Program-made: the position numbers and the translations under genes | Part shown: positions 20,613-31,900 of the stretch, one piece after another | How the letters are laid out: the number at the start of each line of letters is the position of its first letter | How positions within the stretch are numbered: the stretch's first letter is position 1 | Source of the DNA: Fragilariopsis cylindrus CCMP1102 | Taxonomy: Eukaryota > Bacillariophyta > Bacillariophyceae > Bacillariales > Bacillariaceae | Length of the DNA: 64,000 nt | Direction of reading: 5' to 3' | NCBI GenBank assembly: GCA_900095095.1 | Contig: FMBT01000300.1 | Coordinates: forward strand, 496,001 to 560,000 | Notes under the pieces: generated by a model | The model's database searches: none | The model's input: only the letters and a program-made list of their open reading frames with translations | Told to the model about the DNA's origin: nothing

Positions 20613-20936
20613 ATGACATCCACGAATTCGACCACGGTTCGCTCTTCAGAGGATTATGTAGCTCCAGCCTCGCCATGTACTACGACATCGACAAGACGTC
20701 GACGTCTACGTCAACGTCTCACTAATACCAATACCGATACCCTTTGTGGACTAGATGGATTTTGGAGCAAATGGATGTATCGATTCAATTTATGGACAGG
20801 TCTCTACATGTTGAACCCATACGAGCGTATCATTTTTCATCTAGTTGGATGGTTTTCATTCACCGTATCATTGCTTTATATATACGTCTTTTGGAAAGGC
20901 TTCGTTGAGGGATTTCGACATAGCAGCAGCATATAG
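20613..20936 (+). CDS. Small regulatory subunit of serine palmitoyltransferase (ssSPT-like)
   Basis: Single exon, 107 aa. After a Thr/Arg-rich N-terminus comes WMYRFNLWTGLYMLNPYERI, which lines up with the ssSPT core (YQY..TALYMLEPWER.VFN). A single hydrophobic helix (LVGWFSFTVSLLYIYVFW) and a short tail follow. ssSPT proteins are small ER membrane subunits that activate the SPTLC1/SPTLC2 dimer, which condenses serine with palmitoyl-CoA in the first step of sphingolipid synthesis. The length is a little over the human forms (about 70-76 aa) because of the N-terminal extension. The ATG at 20613 is the only in-frame start with this extension. Confidence 0.8.
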   Translation: MTSTNSTTVRSSEDYVAPASPCTTTSTRRRRLRQRLTNTNTDTLCGLDGFWSKWMYRFNLWTGLYMLNPYERIIFHLVGWFSFTVSLLYIYVFWKGFVEGFRHSSSI

Positions 20937-21568
20937 CAACAGTCCAGTCACAGTAATACTTATACAGTATTGAGTATAATATTGAGACAAAAAATACTAC
21001 GACATTGAATTGTGATACAACCAACTGTACAGTTGGGAAACATGACACATTTTTGAGGGATGGTCCGATATCTATAAAGCACTGAAACGAAAGCTTCAAA
21101 TACAAAATCGTACCTATGATTAATACCAATGCTGTATACTAGTTAAAGTATGACTATGAAAGGAAAGCGTGGTATTCTATGTTAGCATTTACACTTGCAA
21201 ATCAGCTTTTGCGTTGACTATTTCAACCGTTTGGTTGATTCCTGGTTCTATATCAGAACTAAAAGATCGCCCCCTACGTTACATATATTCTTAGTATTGT
21301 GGTTAGTTAACTCTGATGTTTGTACCATCGACGTTATGAATGAATTAAATAGTTTAAAAGTATGCAAGATTTAATAAAAACATTATTCCAATTATTCCAA
21401 TTTTCTGATATATTAACGACACGATACACTCATAAATCGATCATAGATAATAAACTAGATAAGGCATGTCTACTCTCATTTACTAAAGGGAAAGCTGTCA
21501 ATTCGTCCATTAGTATTCGTCTTCTTTATTCTCCAAAGATTCGAAGTCTTGACAATAGTTACTTTTCG
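20937..21568. other. Convergent intergenic spacer
   Basis: It lies between the 3' ends of the ssSPT gene (+) and the seven-TM receptor gene (-). It is AT-rich. A frame at 21362-21652 overlaps the antisense of the receptor's last exon and is not credible. Confidence 0.45.
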
Positions 21569-23248
21569 TTAAGTGATGATGTTCGGAAATTCCCCATAAA
21601 TTACACGAGTATTGTCCTCATTGTAATTCATATAACCTTCCGCGACATGTAAATCAGTGTTACCTAAATAATCACCAGGAATGAAGTCTAAACTCTCGTC
21701 TACGTAAGATAAACCCTCGTCTTCATTATCACTAGCAGGTGAGCATTTTAAAAAATTCTCTGGAAGAGGACCAAGAAACGTCCACCGCCATGTCCATCGA
21801 ATTTGTTCCCAAAATGACATGTGTGGACTACGTTGTTTCAGGCGATTGAAGTAGTAGTAGCGATAAACGATGACTGTTTGTATAGTATGTAAAACAGGCG
21901 AAGAAGAAGATGAAATTAGGATTTTGAGAACAGACCAACAACAACAATATATAAGGGTGAAAATTCTACTAACCCAGATGAATACTTACCATTAAAAAAT
22001 CCCTGTAATGGAACTGTAACGCATTGGAGAAAAATAATAGGAAAGAATGTAACCCCTAGAAACGTTTGTATTAGCCGATTGACCGTACCAAATAGAAAAG
22101 TTAAATAAAACGCCAAGGTATAGTACAAAGCCTGCTTGTAGACAGCATGCGTACAAAATGAACTCGTTTCTATTGCCTGTTGTGACGCAGTGGCGAAAGA
22201 AGCAATGGTCTGCAAAACATTTGCAATATTATCATTATTTCTATTCTCCTTACGGTTACCGATGCTTTCTTTTTCGTTCTTTCTGCTTGAATTTAATGGC
22301 TTTGAAATCAGCACCCCCGACGACGAATATACATACATATCAGTTACAATAACTGGACTGGATGTTACCTTATTAACAGTTGTTCTTTCTTTGCTCCATT
22401 GTTGTCGTTGTGAATGGTGTGACTGTCGTTCGTTAGTTGAATATTCAGATGGTTGTCGACTTCTATTATTGCTCGAGCGACGAATGAAGGAACTTTTCAT
22501 ATAGTCACGTCTGTTAGAATGGGTAGATTCTTCAGATTCAGATTCCGAAATGGTTCTAAGTTCTCGTTGGCGGACAGTCCGATATACTAACAACATTGTT
22601 CCAGTTACAAATACAATGCAGAACCACAGGGGTGCGTAATAAAACATCCATCGATAGAAATGTGTTTCCTGATTTTTCTGATAGTCGGCATCTTCCCCGT
22701 ACTCATCTTTACCCTCGTCAGTTTTTGAAATCCATACCCATTTGTTATTACCCTCAGAATTTCCATCCTGTTCTATATTGTAGTCATTAGGTGGTGGGAC
22801 TGCTATCCAGCACCATAAATTTGCGTTGTTGTATAACCCCATAATTAGGGACGCTATAGCTGTCATTAGACCAAAACAAATAGCAAAAACATGCATGACA
22901 GGTTCGATAACAAATTTGATTCGTTCTTCTGAAACCTTATACTTGATCACGAGTAGATAATACAAAGCGAGGTAACAATTGTATATAGGCACGACGATGG
23001 CCATCTGAACAAAAAATCCTTGGATAGCACAAGTGGTTTGACTTCCAACTGCTTGCAAATAACCATATTCCTGTTATCATATCAAAACCAGACATAGAAC
23101 ACAAGAGTCTATTATATAAATTCTTTCGTTTAGATGCTGTTGTTATCACTTCCACAAAAATCCACGAGGAACCAAAAAGAGAAAGACAGGAGCTGATTTT
23201 TGGTGTCACTGCTAGAATCACCTGTTGTGCTCTATTGAATGACGCCAT
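21569..23248 (-). pseudogene. Seven-TM (GPCR-like) receptor gene with a frame break near TM2
   Basis: Three parts can be read. An N-terminal frame from the ATG at 23248 carries TM1 (LAVTPKISSCLSLFGSSWIF). A second frame to 21990 holds VGSQTTCAIQGFFVQM (TM3), MHVFAICFGLMTAIASLIMG (TM4), WCWIAVPPP, FYYAPLWFCIVFVTGTMLLV (TM5), then LYYTLAFYLTFLFGTVNRLI (TM6) and TM7 ending QGFFN. A last exon, 21569-21873, is joined in phase 1 over a 116-nt intron and restores VIVYRYYYFNRLKQ plus an acidic tail. The conserved Cys pair and QGFF pattern fit the diatom GPCR-like family. Between the first two frames (about 23045-23075) the frame shifts by one base and the expected TM2 residues are largely missing, with no room for an intron. 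It is a broken allele, a pseudogene or an assembly deletion. Confidence 0.65.
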
Positions 23249-23774
23249 CGTTTGCTTCCCCACTCCCTACTCCCACTCGCTATTACCGTAGTAAAGTTGA
23301 TGTATTCATGTCGAAGAATAATGCATCGGACATTCAATCTTTATGCTGATCAAACATTGTCGCCTGAGTTCTTACGTTATACGGCGGTATCCATTGTCGA
23401 AAGTCGAAAGATGATCGATGAATGTGCTCTATAAATACTTTGATCCGGGTCGGGGGACATGTCAATCTAAGAATATTTTGCAAATTTTTATTTCCTCGTA
23501 AATAATCTCAAATCGGCGAGCATAAATTCAGTCGTGACTATCAAAACAAAACAAAACAAAACAAAACAAAAAAAAAAAAAAAAAAAAAAAAAATCAAATC
23601 AAATCAAATCAAAACAAATCAAAAACAAAATAAAAAGTTGACGCCACATGGCAGCATATAACATTCGAACATGCATACAAGCACTTTCTGAACTTTTTCG
23701 AAGCAACAGCAAGCAAAAGCCGATCTAGAATCCGTTCAGACTTCAGTTGAAGCTTTCTTGGTTTGTCTGAAAAA
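23249..23774. other. Divergent spacer with A-rich microsatellite
   Basis: It lies between the receptor gene (-) and the next gene (+). It holds an A-rich compound repeat at 23541-23635 and nothing else that I recognise. Confidence 0.5.
23541..23635. repeat. Compound microsatellite: CAAAA repeat, long A run, TCAAA repeat
   Basis: CAAAA units, then a run of more than twenty A, then TCAAA units. It lies just upstream of the + strand gene at 23775. Runs of this kind are prone to length errors in assemblies. Confidence 0.9.
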
Positions 23775-24408
23775 ATGGAGCTTTGCTGTTGTTCGTTACC
23801 AAGTCCTCATGACGGTGAACCAGTAATAACTAAATATCCTGGAGGACGTCCAATAACTTACTACAAAACAGCAGGAAATGCTCTGTCAGCGAGTCCGCAG
23901 GCGCGGAATTCTTATGTAGTGACAGGAGAAGGAGGTAGTAATTGCCAGACCATAAATAACAAACCTGGATATGGAATGACAGCAGAACATAGAATTGGTG
24001 ATTATTCCCACATTGAGGCCTTGGCTCCAGCTAATGCAGCACCATTTTCTCAATGTTTGGACAGGCCATCGCCGCCAACCAATCAGCAATCGCAATTTTC
24101 ACGTATCCATAATGTTCAGCAACGACCACATCATACTACTCCAACAACAACAACAACAGCAACAGCAACAGCAACAACAACCCTCCCGTTTTCATAACGA
24201 CTTCAATACAATGAACAATTATAACAATAACAGCATTGAAAAGCGCTTATTGGTGCAAGTGCCACCAGGTACCGCATCCGGAACGACATTACATGTGGGT
24301 ATACCAAATGAGCCAGGACGACTTTTAAGTGTTCAAGTTCCCGTCGGTAACCACCCAGAATTTTATGTCACATACAAACCGCAACCAAGATTTGCATCTT
24401 ATCAATAA
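23775..24408 (+). CDS. Unknown Gln-rich protein, frame shifted in a CAA/ACA repeat
   Basis: The N-terminal frame starts at ATG 23775 (MELCCCSLPSPHDGEPVITK) and reads unique sequence to about residue 120. Within the CAACAACAG microsatellite at 24140-24180 it turns into poly-Thr/Ala and soon stops at about 24195. The +1 frame across the same repeat reads poly-Gln and then a well-formed domain, LLVQVPPGTASGTTLHVGIP and LLSVQVPVGNHPEFYVTY, to a stop at 24408. That two-strand VPPG repeat occurs in many stramenopile proteins of unknown role. The simplest reading is one gene with an indel in the repeat. An intron from a weak donor at 23916 into the repeat is phase-compatible but would remove plausible coding sequence. 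Confidence 0.5.
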
Positions 24409-24973
24409 CCAAGTATGATAAATAATGTAGTAAAAATAATGGAAGATCTACTACCAACACGGAAGATGACTGGATATTACCAGCATCAGGAGGGCTTGCA
24501 ACCGGTCTAGCCTCCGTCATGCTTTTCGATCACTTTGCAGATTCTTAGTACTGCCACCTTTGCTGTACCTGTTGTAGAAAGAATTATGTAAACTTAAGTA
24601 ATATACAAAGTTTCTTTATGTATTTATGTCTATATTATATAACCCTATTATATATATATACATAACCGTATATAAATATATTTAGCCATACATATACGAT
24701 GTAATGGGATTAAATTGCTAATGGTATCAGTTAGTTAGTAATGAGACAAATCAGCTTCAAAATTGTAAAAGGAAAAGATTCTGTAGTTGATATCTCTATT
24801 TAATTTTGTTCGTATTATTGAATATCGGTATTACATTAAATAATTACTTAAGTGTACAGAACAGTACTTTCACTTTATGTTTTTTTTCAGAATGCAAGAA
24901 TGAATGAATCAACCCTTTTCCGACTTGACATTCTTAAATGACGATGCCGCAACTTTCCAGTAAGTATAATAAT
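24409..24973. other. Convergent intergenic spacer
   Basis: AT-rich DNA between the 3' ends of the Gln-rich gene (+) and AP-4 mu (-), with TATATATA stretches at 24640-24685. No gene is seen. Confidence 0.45.
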
Positions 24974-26647
24974 TTAATTCAATCTACAAACATACGAACT
25001 ACTTTGCGTGACGTATCGCACCCACCGATAAGGTGTGTATCCAACCATGTTTTCGGCAATTCGTAGATAACGCACTTGCAGATTGGAGACGTTGAACATA
25101 GGAATTTCAAAATTCATATTGATGGGTCCAATCTCTCGTCGTATCTGTGTTGTGCAAGATTGCGATAATGTTACCTTACACCGCATCGTTTGTTCGGTGC
25201 CTCCCGGTATTTTCTTCAGTGTCCATAAAATCTTTCCATCGGCTCGGATGAATTCAGCACTTGTGGCACCACTTCCGGGACTCGCAATAACCGTACAGGA
25301 GGCCACCGCTGTACACTTCGGTAAGGGAATTTCTACTGTAACATTAGCACCGAAGTGATTGGCTGGCATATCTGCTCGTATCAAGACAGTAATTTCTAAC
25401 TTTTTCGAATCGACTTCTTCAATGGATGGAATAATTCGAAATGGCGTTGTAAAATCGCCAGTTACTCTGTAATTTAGAACAACAAACTCACCATCTGGAG
25501 GAACAAATGATAACGTCCGAGCACTTTCAAATTCTGTTAGATTGACAATATCGTTGAAATTGATATCATCCACGGTTGGTGCACCATATTGTCCATTATT
25601 CTTTCCAATCACCAGATCTTCATTCAGAGCTAGCCTTAGTTGTGGATTCCCCGCCAGGTATGATTTCATCTGAATACAACCATCAATGGTACTGTTAAGA
25701 ACATACCCATTAGCTGAAAATAGGACGTTCAATCGTTCTAGAATATCTACGAATATTTCATTCTTTTGTGGTCCGGATGAATCGGATTTTCTACCATTGG
25801 CATTGACTGATGAAATAACTGGTTTGTGTACAGCACTGGCTGATGCCGTTTTAGGATTGACCATTTTTGATGTATTACCGATTGGATCGACAATGATTGG
25901 TTCGTTGTAGACGCAAGATTTGAGGTTTTGAGTGCGAGTGATTTGTGGATATCCGTAATCCATCATTTCGTCTAAAAGTTCGTACAGTAAAATGAAATTT
26001 TTTCTTATTGCTTCTTCTGATAGGGTCCCACAGTAATCCTTAAAGACACGAGCAATGGTATTTAGGAGCTTTTTTTTTTTTGTGTGTGTGTGAAAGCAGC
26101 AATAATTATTAACGTTGCCAATATTTTTTCAAGTTTGATATTTCGGCGGACGACAAATAAGATAGAATAAATGAAATTGAGTTATTTATATGATTGAAAT
26201 GACCTAATCAAATGAAAACGGAAATTCGTGCGCAAAATTGCGAGGTTAATGACAAAAAATTTACACAAAATTTCTCACCTCAATAACGGTGACTGCCGAG
26301 ACGTTGCGAGCCGTTGCACAACCAAAGATGAGACCGTTGCGTTTAACATGTAGATATGTCAAGCCATCAGGCATCATAAATGCGGGTGGTGCATCTCCCG
26401 TCGTTATAGTGGATGATAGTCCGTCTTCTGTTGAACCATTATCACCAGAGGAACTGGAACCTCCGTTCGCATTATCACTACTTGTACCGGTTGTTCCATC
26501 CTCACGGTCGTCCCAGAATTTGACTTTTCGGAAAAACGCTTCAGTGTGACTTCTCTCATGTGCACCAGCATCTCCTCTATCGTTCCTGTATTGTTTTGCA
26601 ATAATTGTATCTCCTCTCGGAGACAACACAAAGAAATTAGATATCAT
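24974..26647 (-). CDS. AP4M1: AP-4 adaptor complex mu subunit
   Basis: Exons 26279-26647 and 24974-26068 join in phase 0 over a 210-nt intron (VTVIE|LLNTIARVF), giving 487 aa. The N-terminal longin-like domain reads MISNFFVLSPRGDTIIAKQY, then FFRKVKFWDD, which is characteristic of AP-4 mu. Next come LTYLHVKRNGLIFGC, the helix DYCGTLSEEAIRKNFILLYE and DYGYPQITRTQNLKSCVYNE. The C-terminal mu-homology domain includes EIFVDILERLNVLFSANGYV, SFVPPDGEFVVLNYR and YTPYRWVRYVTQSSSYVCRL. AP-4 sorts cargo, recognised by the mu-homology domain, at the trans-Golgi network. A low-complexity Ser/Gly insert lies between the two parts of the longin domain. The ATG at 26647 gives the conserved MIS start. An AP-2 or AP-3 mu assignment fits less well. 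Confidence 0.9.
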
Positions 26648-28969
26648 GATAAAAGTGTGTGCTATTTATGTATTGAATGAAGTGAGGATACTAAGTTAGT
26701 ATGAAACGCCAACAATAGAATGCAAAAATGACCATAAGGTTTGAAATTCGAAGATGGTCGACCCAACTGACATGATTTCACCCTAACCCTGGATATAATT
26801 AATTTTGGGGAAGCTCAACTGACATGATATTTTACTTTGGGGGAATACTTGTAGTAGTCCGTCCTTCTGTACTGAGTACAGTCTACAAAGCATAAGTACG
26901 CACGCGAGTTCGCTTTCCACTTTCAAATAAATTCAATCAAAATCTTTGTACAGTGACGTACGTGTTTCCTACTCTTAAAATAGAAAAAGAAAAAACAAAC
27001 ATTAGCACTATCAAAACACTGTGGGATTAAATTAAAGGTTGGTTTAACGTTCATACAATGTCAAATGACTCTACTGTACCTATCATCTTCGTTATGCACA
27101 ACAGAGAGATAAGCTAAGTGTGGGCAACATTTTTCGTTACTGCGATGATACGACAACGTGATACAGGTTCCCTTGTATTCACTGTGTTTTGAAGAATGAA
27201 TTCATTCTGATTTTACAGTTCACTTTTGGTGAACGAGAATTTAACACAGAATAAATTACACGCATTTTTCCAGATATCCGTCGTATCCTTAATGACGACA
27301 ACTATTAGTGAGTACTCTGGGAATCTCCATTCCAGACATCTATGTTCGATCTGATATTGTTTACTCCTTCATGAAGAGATAGAAAAAGAGAATTGGAATG
27401 TTTGGGTCAGTCAAAACAATTTAATTTACTAAAAGAGAAGAAAACTCGTCCACGGAGAGCAAACGCACACTTTTCTTTTTGTCAATAAAATTGTTTTGAT
27501 TTTTACCGTTTTGTCAAAATGTCTTGTATGTTGATCATCATTGTACTCGAATATATCAAACCGATATATTTATCTTTGGATGGTGATCAGGATGAGCCTC
27601 AACATCAAGTCAGTATTTTTCTAATGGATTGGTTAGATTCCATTTATTGTCGTTGATTTTTCGGTGAATAATAACATCGTGGTGTTCATCGATCCAAACA
27701 TAAATTGACGACACGAGTTGCGAAGATATTTTTACCTTCTTCCATCTTTTCAATGCTTCTGAATTATTGTACGTACACAAACACTTTATCAATTGTACCA
27801 TCGAAGTTTGAAGTTGATAAGGGAATGCATGTTTTATATTTTTTACTTTGAAAAAAAAAAACAGCAACGCGGAATCCGAATTTCATTTCTTTGAATGACG
27901 GTTGACATCATGATGAGTTTGGTAACGATCCAAAACCTCCATCTGAGGTCAGACGTTAAATTTCCTGAAGATCATGATGCTAATCCGTCGATGTTATCGC
28001 CGGCAGTCTCTATTCCCCGTATACATCAGGCTGTACTGCTTGGCGTGGAGCCTACTACATAAACATTTTGATGAAGACGCCTACTAACGTCTTCTTTGGC
28101 GTTGTAACCAAAGAATAAGCCGACCGTCGAAACAATGTATCGAAAACTGAATGCAGTTCTAGATAGGTCATGATGTTCTTGAAGTGCCTCGCAGCATCAC
28201 TTGAATACGGATTTTTATTTATGTTTCGATAAAAGGCTTGTGGAAAGAGACGAAACTTTCGCGGCCGATCCAACATCCGATGACAAGGTCTACTCAGAGG
28301 ATTATTCCGTCGACATTGTCAACATGTTTTTCTCTACCTTCAATGAGAATCACCTTTTGTTAAGCAGTGTTAGCCTTCGTTAAATATGATTCATAACCAA
28401 TTAATGGTATTTTACCGATGATCCTCGTCGCTTCAAGACAAGGATACAAATAGTTGGATGATATCTTATCAACGACAACGCATTTAAAAAACAGATTCGG
28501 TTAGGTTCATAATCGATGATTATTCCTCGTGTAAGCGGCGAAAACATGAAAATAGTTTGGAAGGATATCCAAAGGTGACCCACCAATTTGGACTTGAAAG
28601 CAAAATTCAAGATTCTTGTGAATATAAAAATGGACATAACAATAACATAATCATCATTTGAAGATTCGGTTTCCAAAATAGATTAATCTGTCGATGTAAC
28701 CTCAGGCTAAACAATAGCTTAATATAATCCACCATTTAACCAACCGATTTGAAGCAATACACTTTACGTGTAGTTGTTCGCTAGTACAATTTCTACGTAC
28801 GTTTTTCTACCTAATATTTTTAGCGGTCTTTTATAATTAGTGTAGATTCATTCACTGCGTCCACACACAAAATATGATAGTAGGACCAATATAAAAATAC
28901 TGTTACACAAACAACTTTAATAAAAGGCAACAACACTGTCGATAGATATCACACACGCACACACATACC
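26648..28969. other. Long intergenic region with broken short frames
   Basis: It separates AP-4 mu (-) from the chromatin gene (+) by 2.3 kb. Several 60-90 codon frames at 27610-28680 read like ordinary protein on the minus strand (for example SIYVWIDEHHDVIIHRKIND near 27700), but none is long and no motif identifies them. They could be a decayed mobile element, which I cannot prove. A GACATGAT motif preceded by CAACT occurs twice near 26766 and 26818. Confidence 0.4.
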
Positions 28970-31900
28970 ATGGCGGATGACACACCATTGTCCTCCAGCA
29001 AACAAAAGCATGATGCGGAACGGGAAAAGAAACGCAAAAAGGCACAAAAGAGGATGGGGAAATTGTTAACAAAAGCCTGGGAATTGTCAAATGCTGAACC
29101 GTTTCAGACGTATCAATATCACGCCGATGACGGTAGTAGTAAGAAAACGAAAAGTAACATCCTTTGTTTAACATCCTTGGGAATTAAGGTAGATGAGGAA
29201 GGTGGTTACGGCTATAGCCGACACGGATGGGAAGACTTTGCCAAAGATATTGGTGGAATATACGCATTGCACATCAAAAAGTAAGTTGACTACAGTACTG
29301 ACACGCACTACCCTCATACCTTCCAACGACGAGTGAATTTTTGATATTTCAAATAGCTTTTCTTTTTTACGACCAAGATCAATCATCTGATTTTTGTATT
29401 TACCTTTGTTCTTTCTGTTGATATAATTATTTCTTCCTTCTGAATTCGTCAATCAAAAGAAAAACAAAACATGCAAAACTCGCCGAGACGCACCTCGAAA
29501 GTGTATGTGGGATGTTGTCCGAAAAGGACGACTCCCTAGCTCAGGCTGCCCGGAATGCTCCAGCACCGAAGATAGAGAAACGACGGTCGCCAAATAGTGG
29601 TAATGCCCGTTCGTCTACTACGACGGTGAAGAAACGCAGATCTTCTACGATGTCTTCTGGCAGCGGTGCTGGAGGAAAAAGCGGTGGTAAAAAAAGACGG
29701 TCGTCGAATGGTGGTGATGGTGGTGTTGATGGTGATGGCGATATCACTGCTATCTCTACATCTCCAAGTGGTACCAACAAACAGAGGAAGAGTGCCGAAT
29801 TGGTGGACCGAGAAGCTCGGGGTATGGAAAGTTTAGTTACATTCATAGCCGATCAGGACGGTGGAGATCAAGGAATGGTAAAAAAGTATCGTTGTCGGGT
29901 TACGGTAAAGCCCTCGGATGGTCGATTCGATGTAAATTTTTTCAACGAACATGGGAAAAGATTTCGGTCGATGCTCGAAGTTGGACGATTTTTAAATTTA
30001 GTAAACGATAAGCAAGGTCCTTCAACAAGTAGATCGGCGGCGGCAACAGCAGGGATTGGTAATCTGAAAAAGAAACGTAAGCGAGGGAGTGGTTTAAGTA
30101 CTACTAGTGCTACCAGTGCCCGACAAATCGAGGCGGAAAAGAAAAAATACGAAAGGAACTTGATAGGTTAAGAAAGCAATACGGACGAGCAACGAAGTCA
30201 TTGGATAATTTTTTGGAAGACGATAAAGATTCACAGTATCCCGTAGAAGATTCTTTTTTACAGGAAGAAGAGGAAGCAGCAGAAGCCGCGGCAGAGGAAA
30301 AAGTAAAAGAAGAATCAGCCATTCAGGATCCATCAATTGTTTCAACACTATGCTCGGTGGTTCATCCTACCAATTGTCCAGCAGCTCGAATTCCAGACAT
30401 TGACACCTTTCAGGGACTACCAAAGTATTGTATGGCGGAGGCATTACAATCATGGGATTTCCTTTGTACGTTCTCTCGAGCCATTAACGTGCTACCCCTC
30501 CCTTTGAATGACTTTTTGCAGTGCTTGAACTACGTACCTCCTTCGAAAAGCGTAGACAGCGATGCATACAACGCTCCTCCCGTCTATTTGGGAGAAATTC
30601 ACCTTGGCTTGCTAAAGCTAATCCTAGGAGATCCTAGTAGTGATGAGTGGTGGTGGTCGATTCTCGAAACAGAACATACAGAAAATGCTGTGCTTGCTCA
30701 CAAAGGTCCCAAAGAGGACGTCATTGAAAAGGAGGAAGAGAGTGACCTGCCTCTAATTAAAATAAATTTTGCCGCACTTTTGGCCGATCAAGAAGACCCT
30801 TTGATGACGAATAGTTGGCTTCGAGCGCTGGATCCGATACGAAGTATGAAATCGAGCGATGCGGCAGCTATGAAGAATACACTTAATGAGGGTACGAAAC
30901 TAGTTGCTAACAAATGGGTCTTAGCTTTTTTTCGAAAGGCCATCAAGCTAGGAAAGACCAGTGGTCCAAGCTTTATGAAACAAGCTGTAGTCTGGTTGTT
31001 AGATAAAGTAACCGAAGCAAAGCCAGAGCTGGTAAAAAACACAAAGGTATCCGAAATTTTGAAGCGACGAGCAAAAGTCGTAGAGGAAGTAGAACAGAAG
31101 ATGGAAAAGCTGAGTTCTGCTACCCTAGCCGTCAATGAGGAGGATCTAGCGTCAGACGCAGAAGAAGAAGATGATGATGATGAAGAGGAAGACTCCGACG
31201 ATGAAAGTCAGGTAGAGAATCACGACTTACACAAACATGTAAAGAACAATCACAGCGAAAATGGTAGCGACGGTGACCAACCTGCTTCATATATTCCCAA
31301 GAAACCTTCACCAACTCTTGTGGACTTTCTACTACCACCTGGTAAACCAACGCCGCACTCAGAAGTCCTCAATCCCTCTAGCTGGCCTTACTTGGCGGCT
31401 GCGGCTGCCTGTCGCGTTGTTCATCGTTACAAGAGACTGCGAAACGAGGTAGACGATGGTCTTCGAAAATCTCGTGAGCTTCCGCAATTGACTATAAAGG
31501 AAAGACGAGAACGAGAAGCCATGTCTTCTGCTAGAGTATTTTCAGAATTTATAACTCAGGACGGAGTAAACGAATCCGTAGAGCATGCTCTTGAACTCCT
31601 TTGCGCGGGTGGCAACTATCTAGAATTGACCCCTTTCGAGCGTCTCTCTGTGCTGCGCGTCCTCATTGAGGCAGCATACGATACAAATAAAGTAAACGAA
31701 GTGGTGTCTTCCAACCACATACAAAGAACGAATGCTGTGAAAGCCCTAGATGTAGAACAACGTAGAGCTAAACGGGAAGCAAAGGAAAAGGCTGCTACCG
31801 ATGATGCTATTGCTAGGAAAGATCTTGCATTGGAGGCCAAGCACAATTTCATAGAAGAGAAGCGAGAAGAAATAAGAAAATTAAACCAAAATAATCAAGA

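Noticed and set aside
27610-28680. Cluster of short frames that might be a decayed transposon
   Set aside because: No transposase motif, terminal repeat or target-site duplication could be identified, so no mobile element is called.
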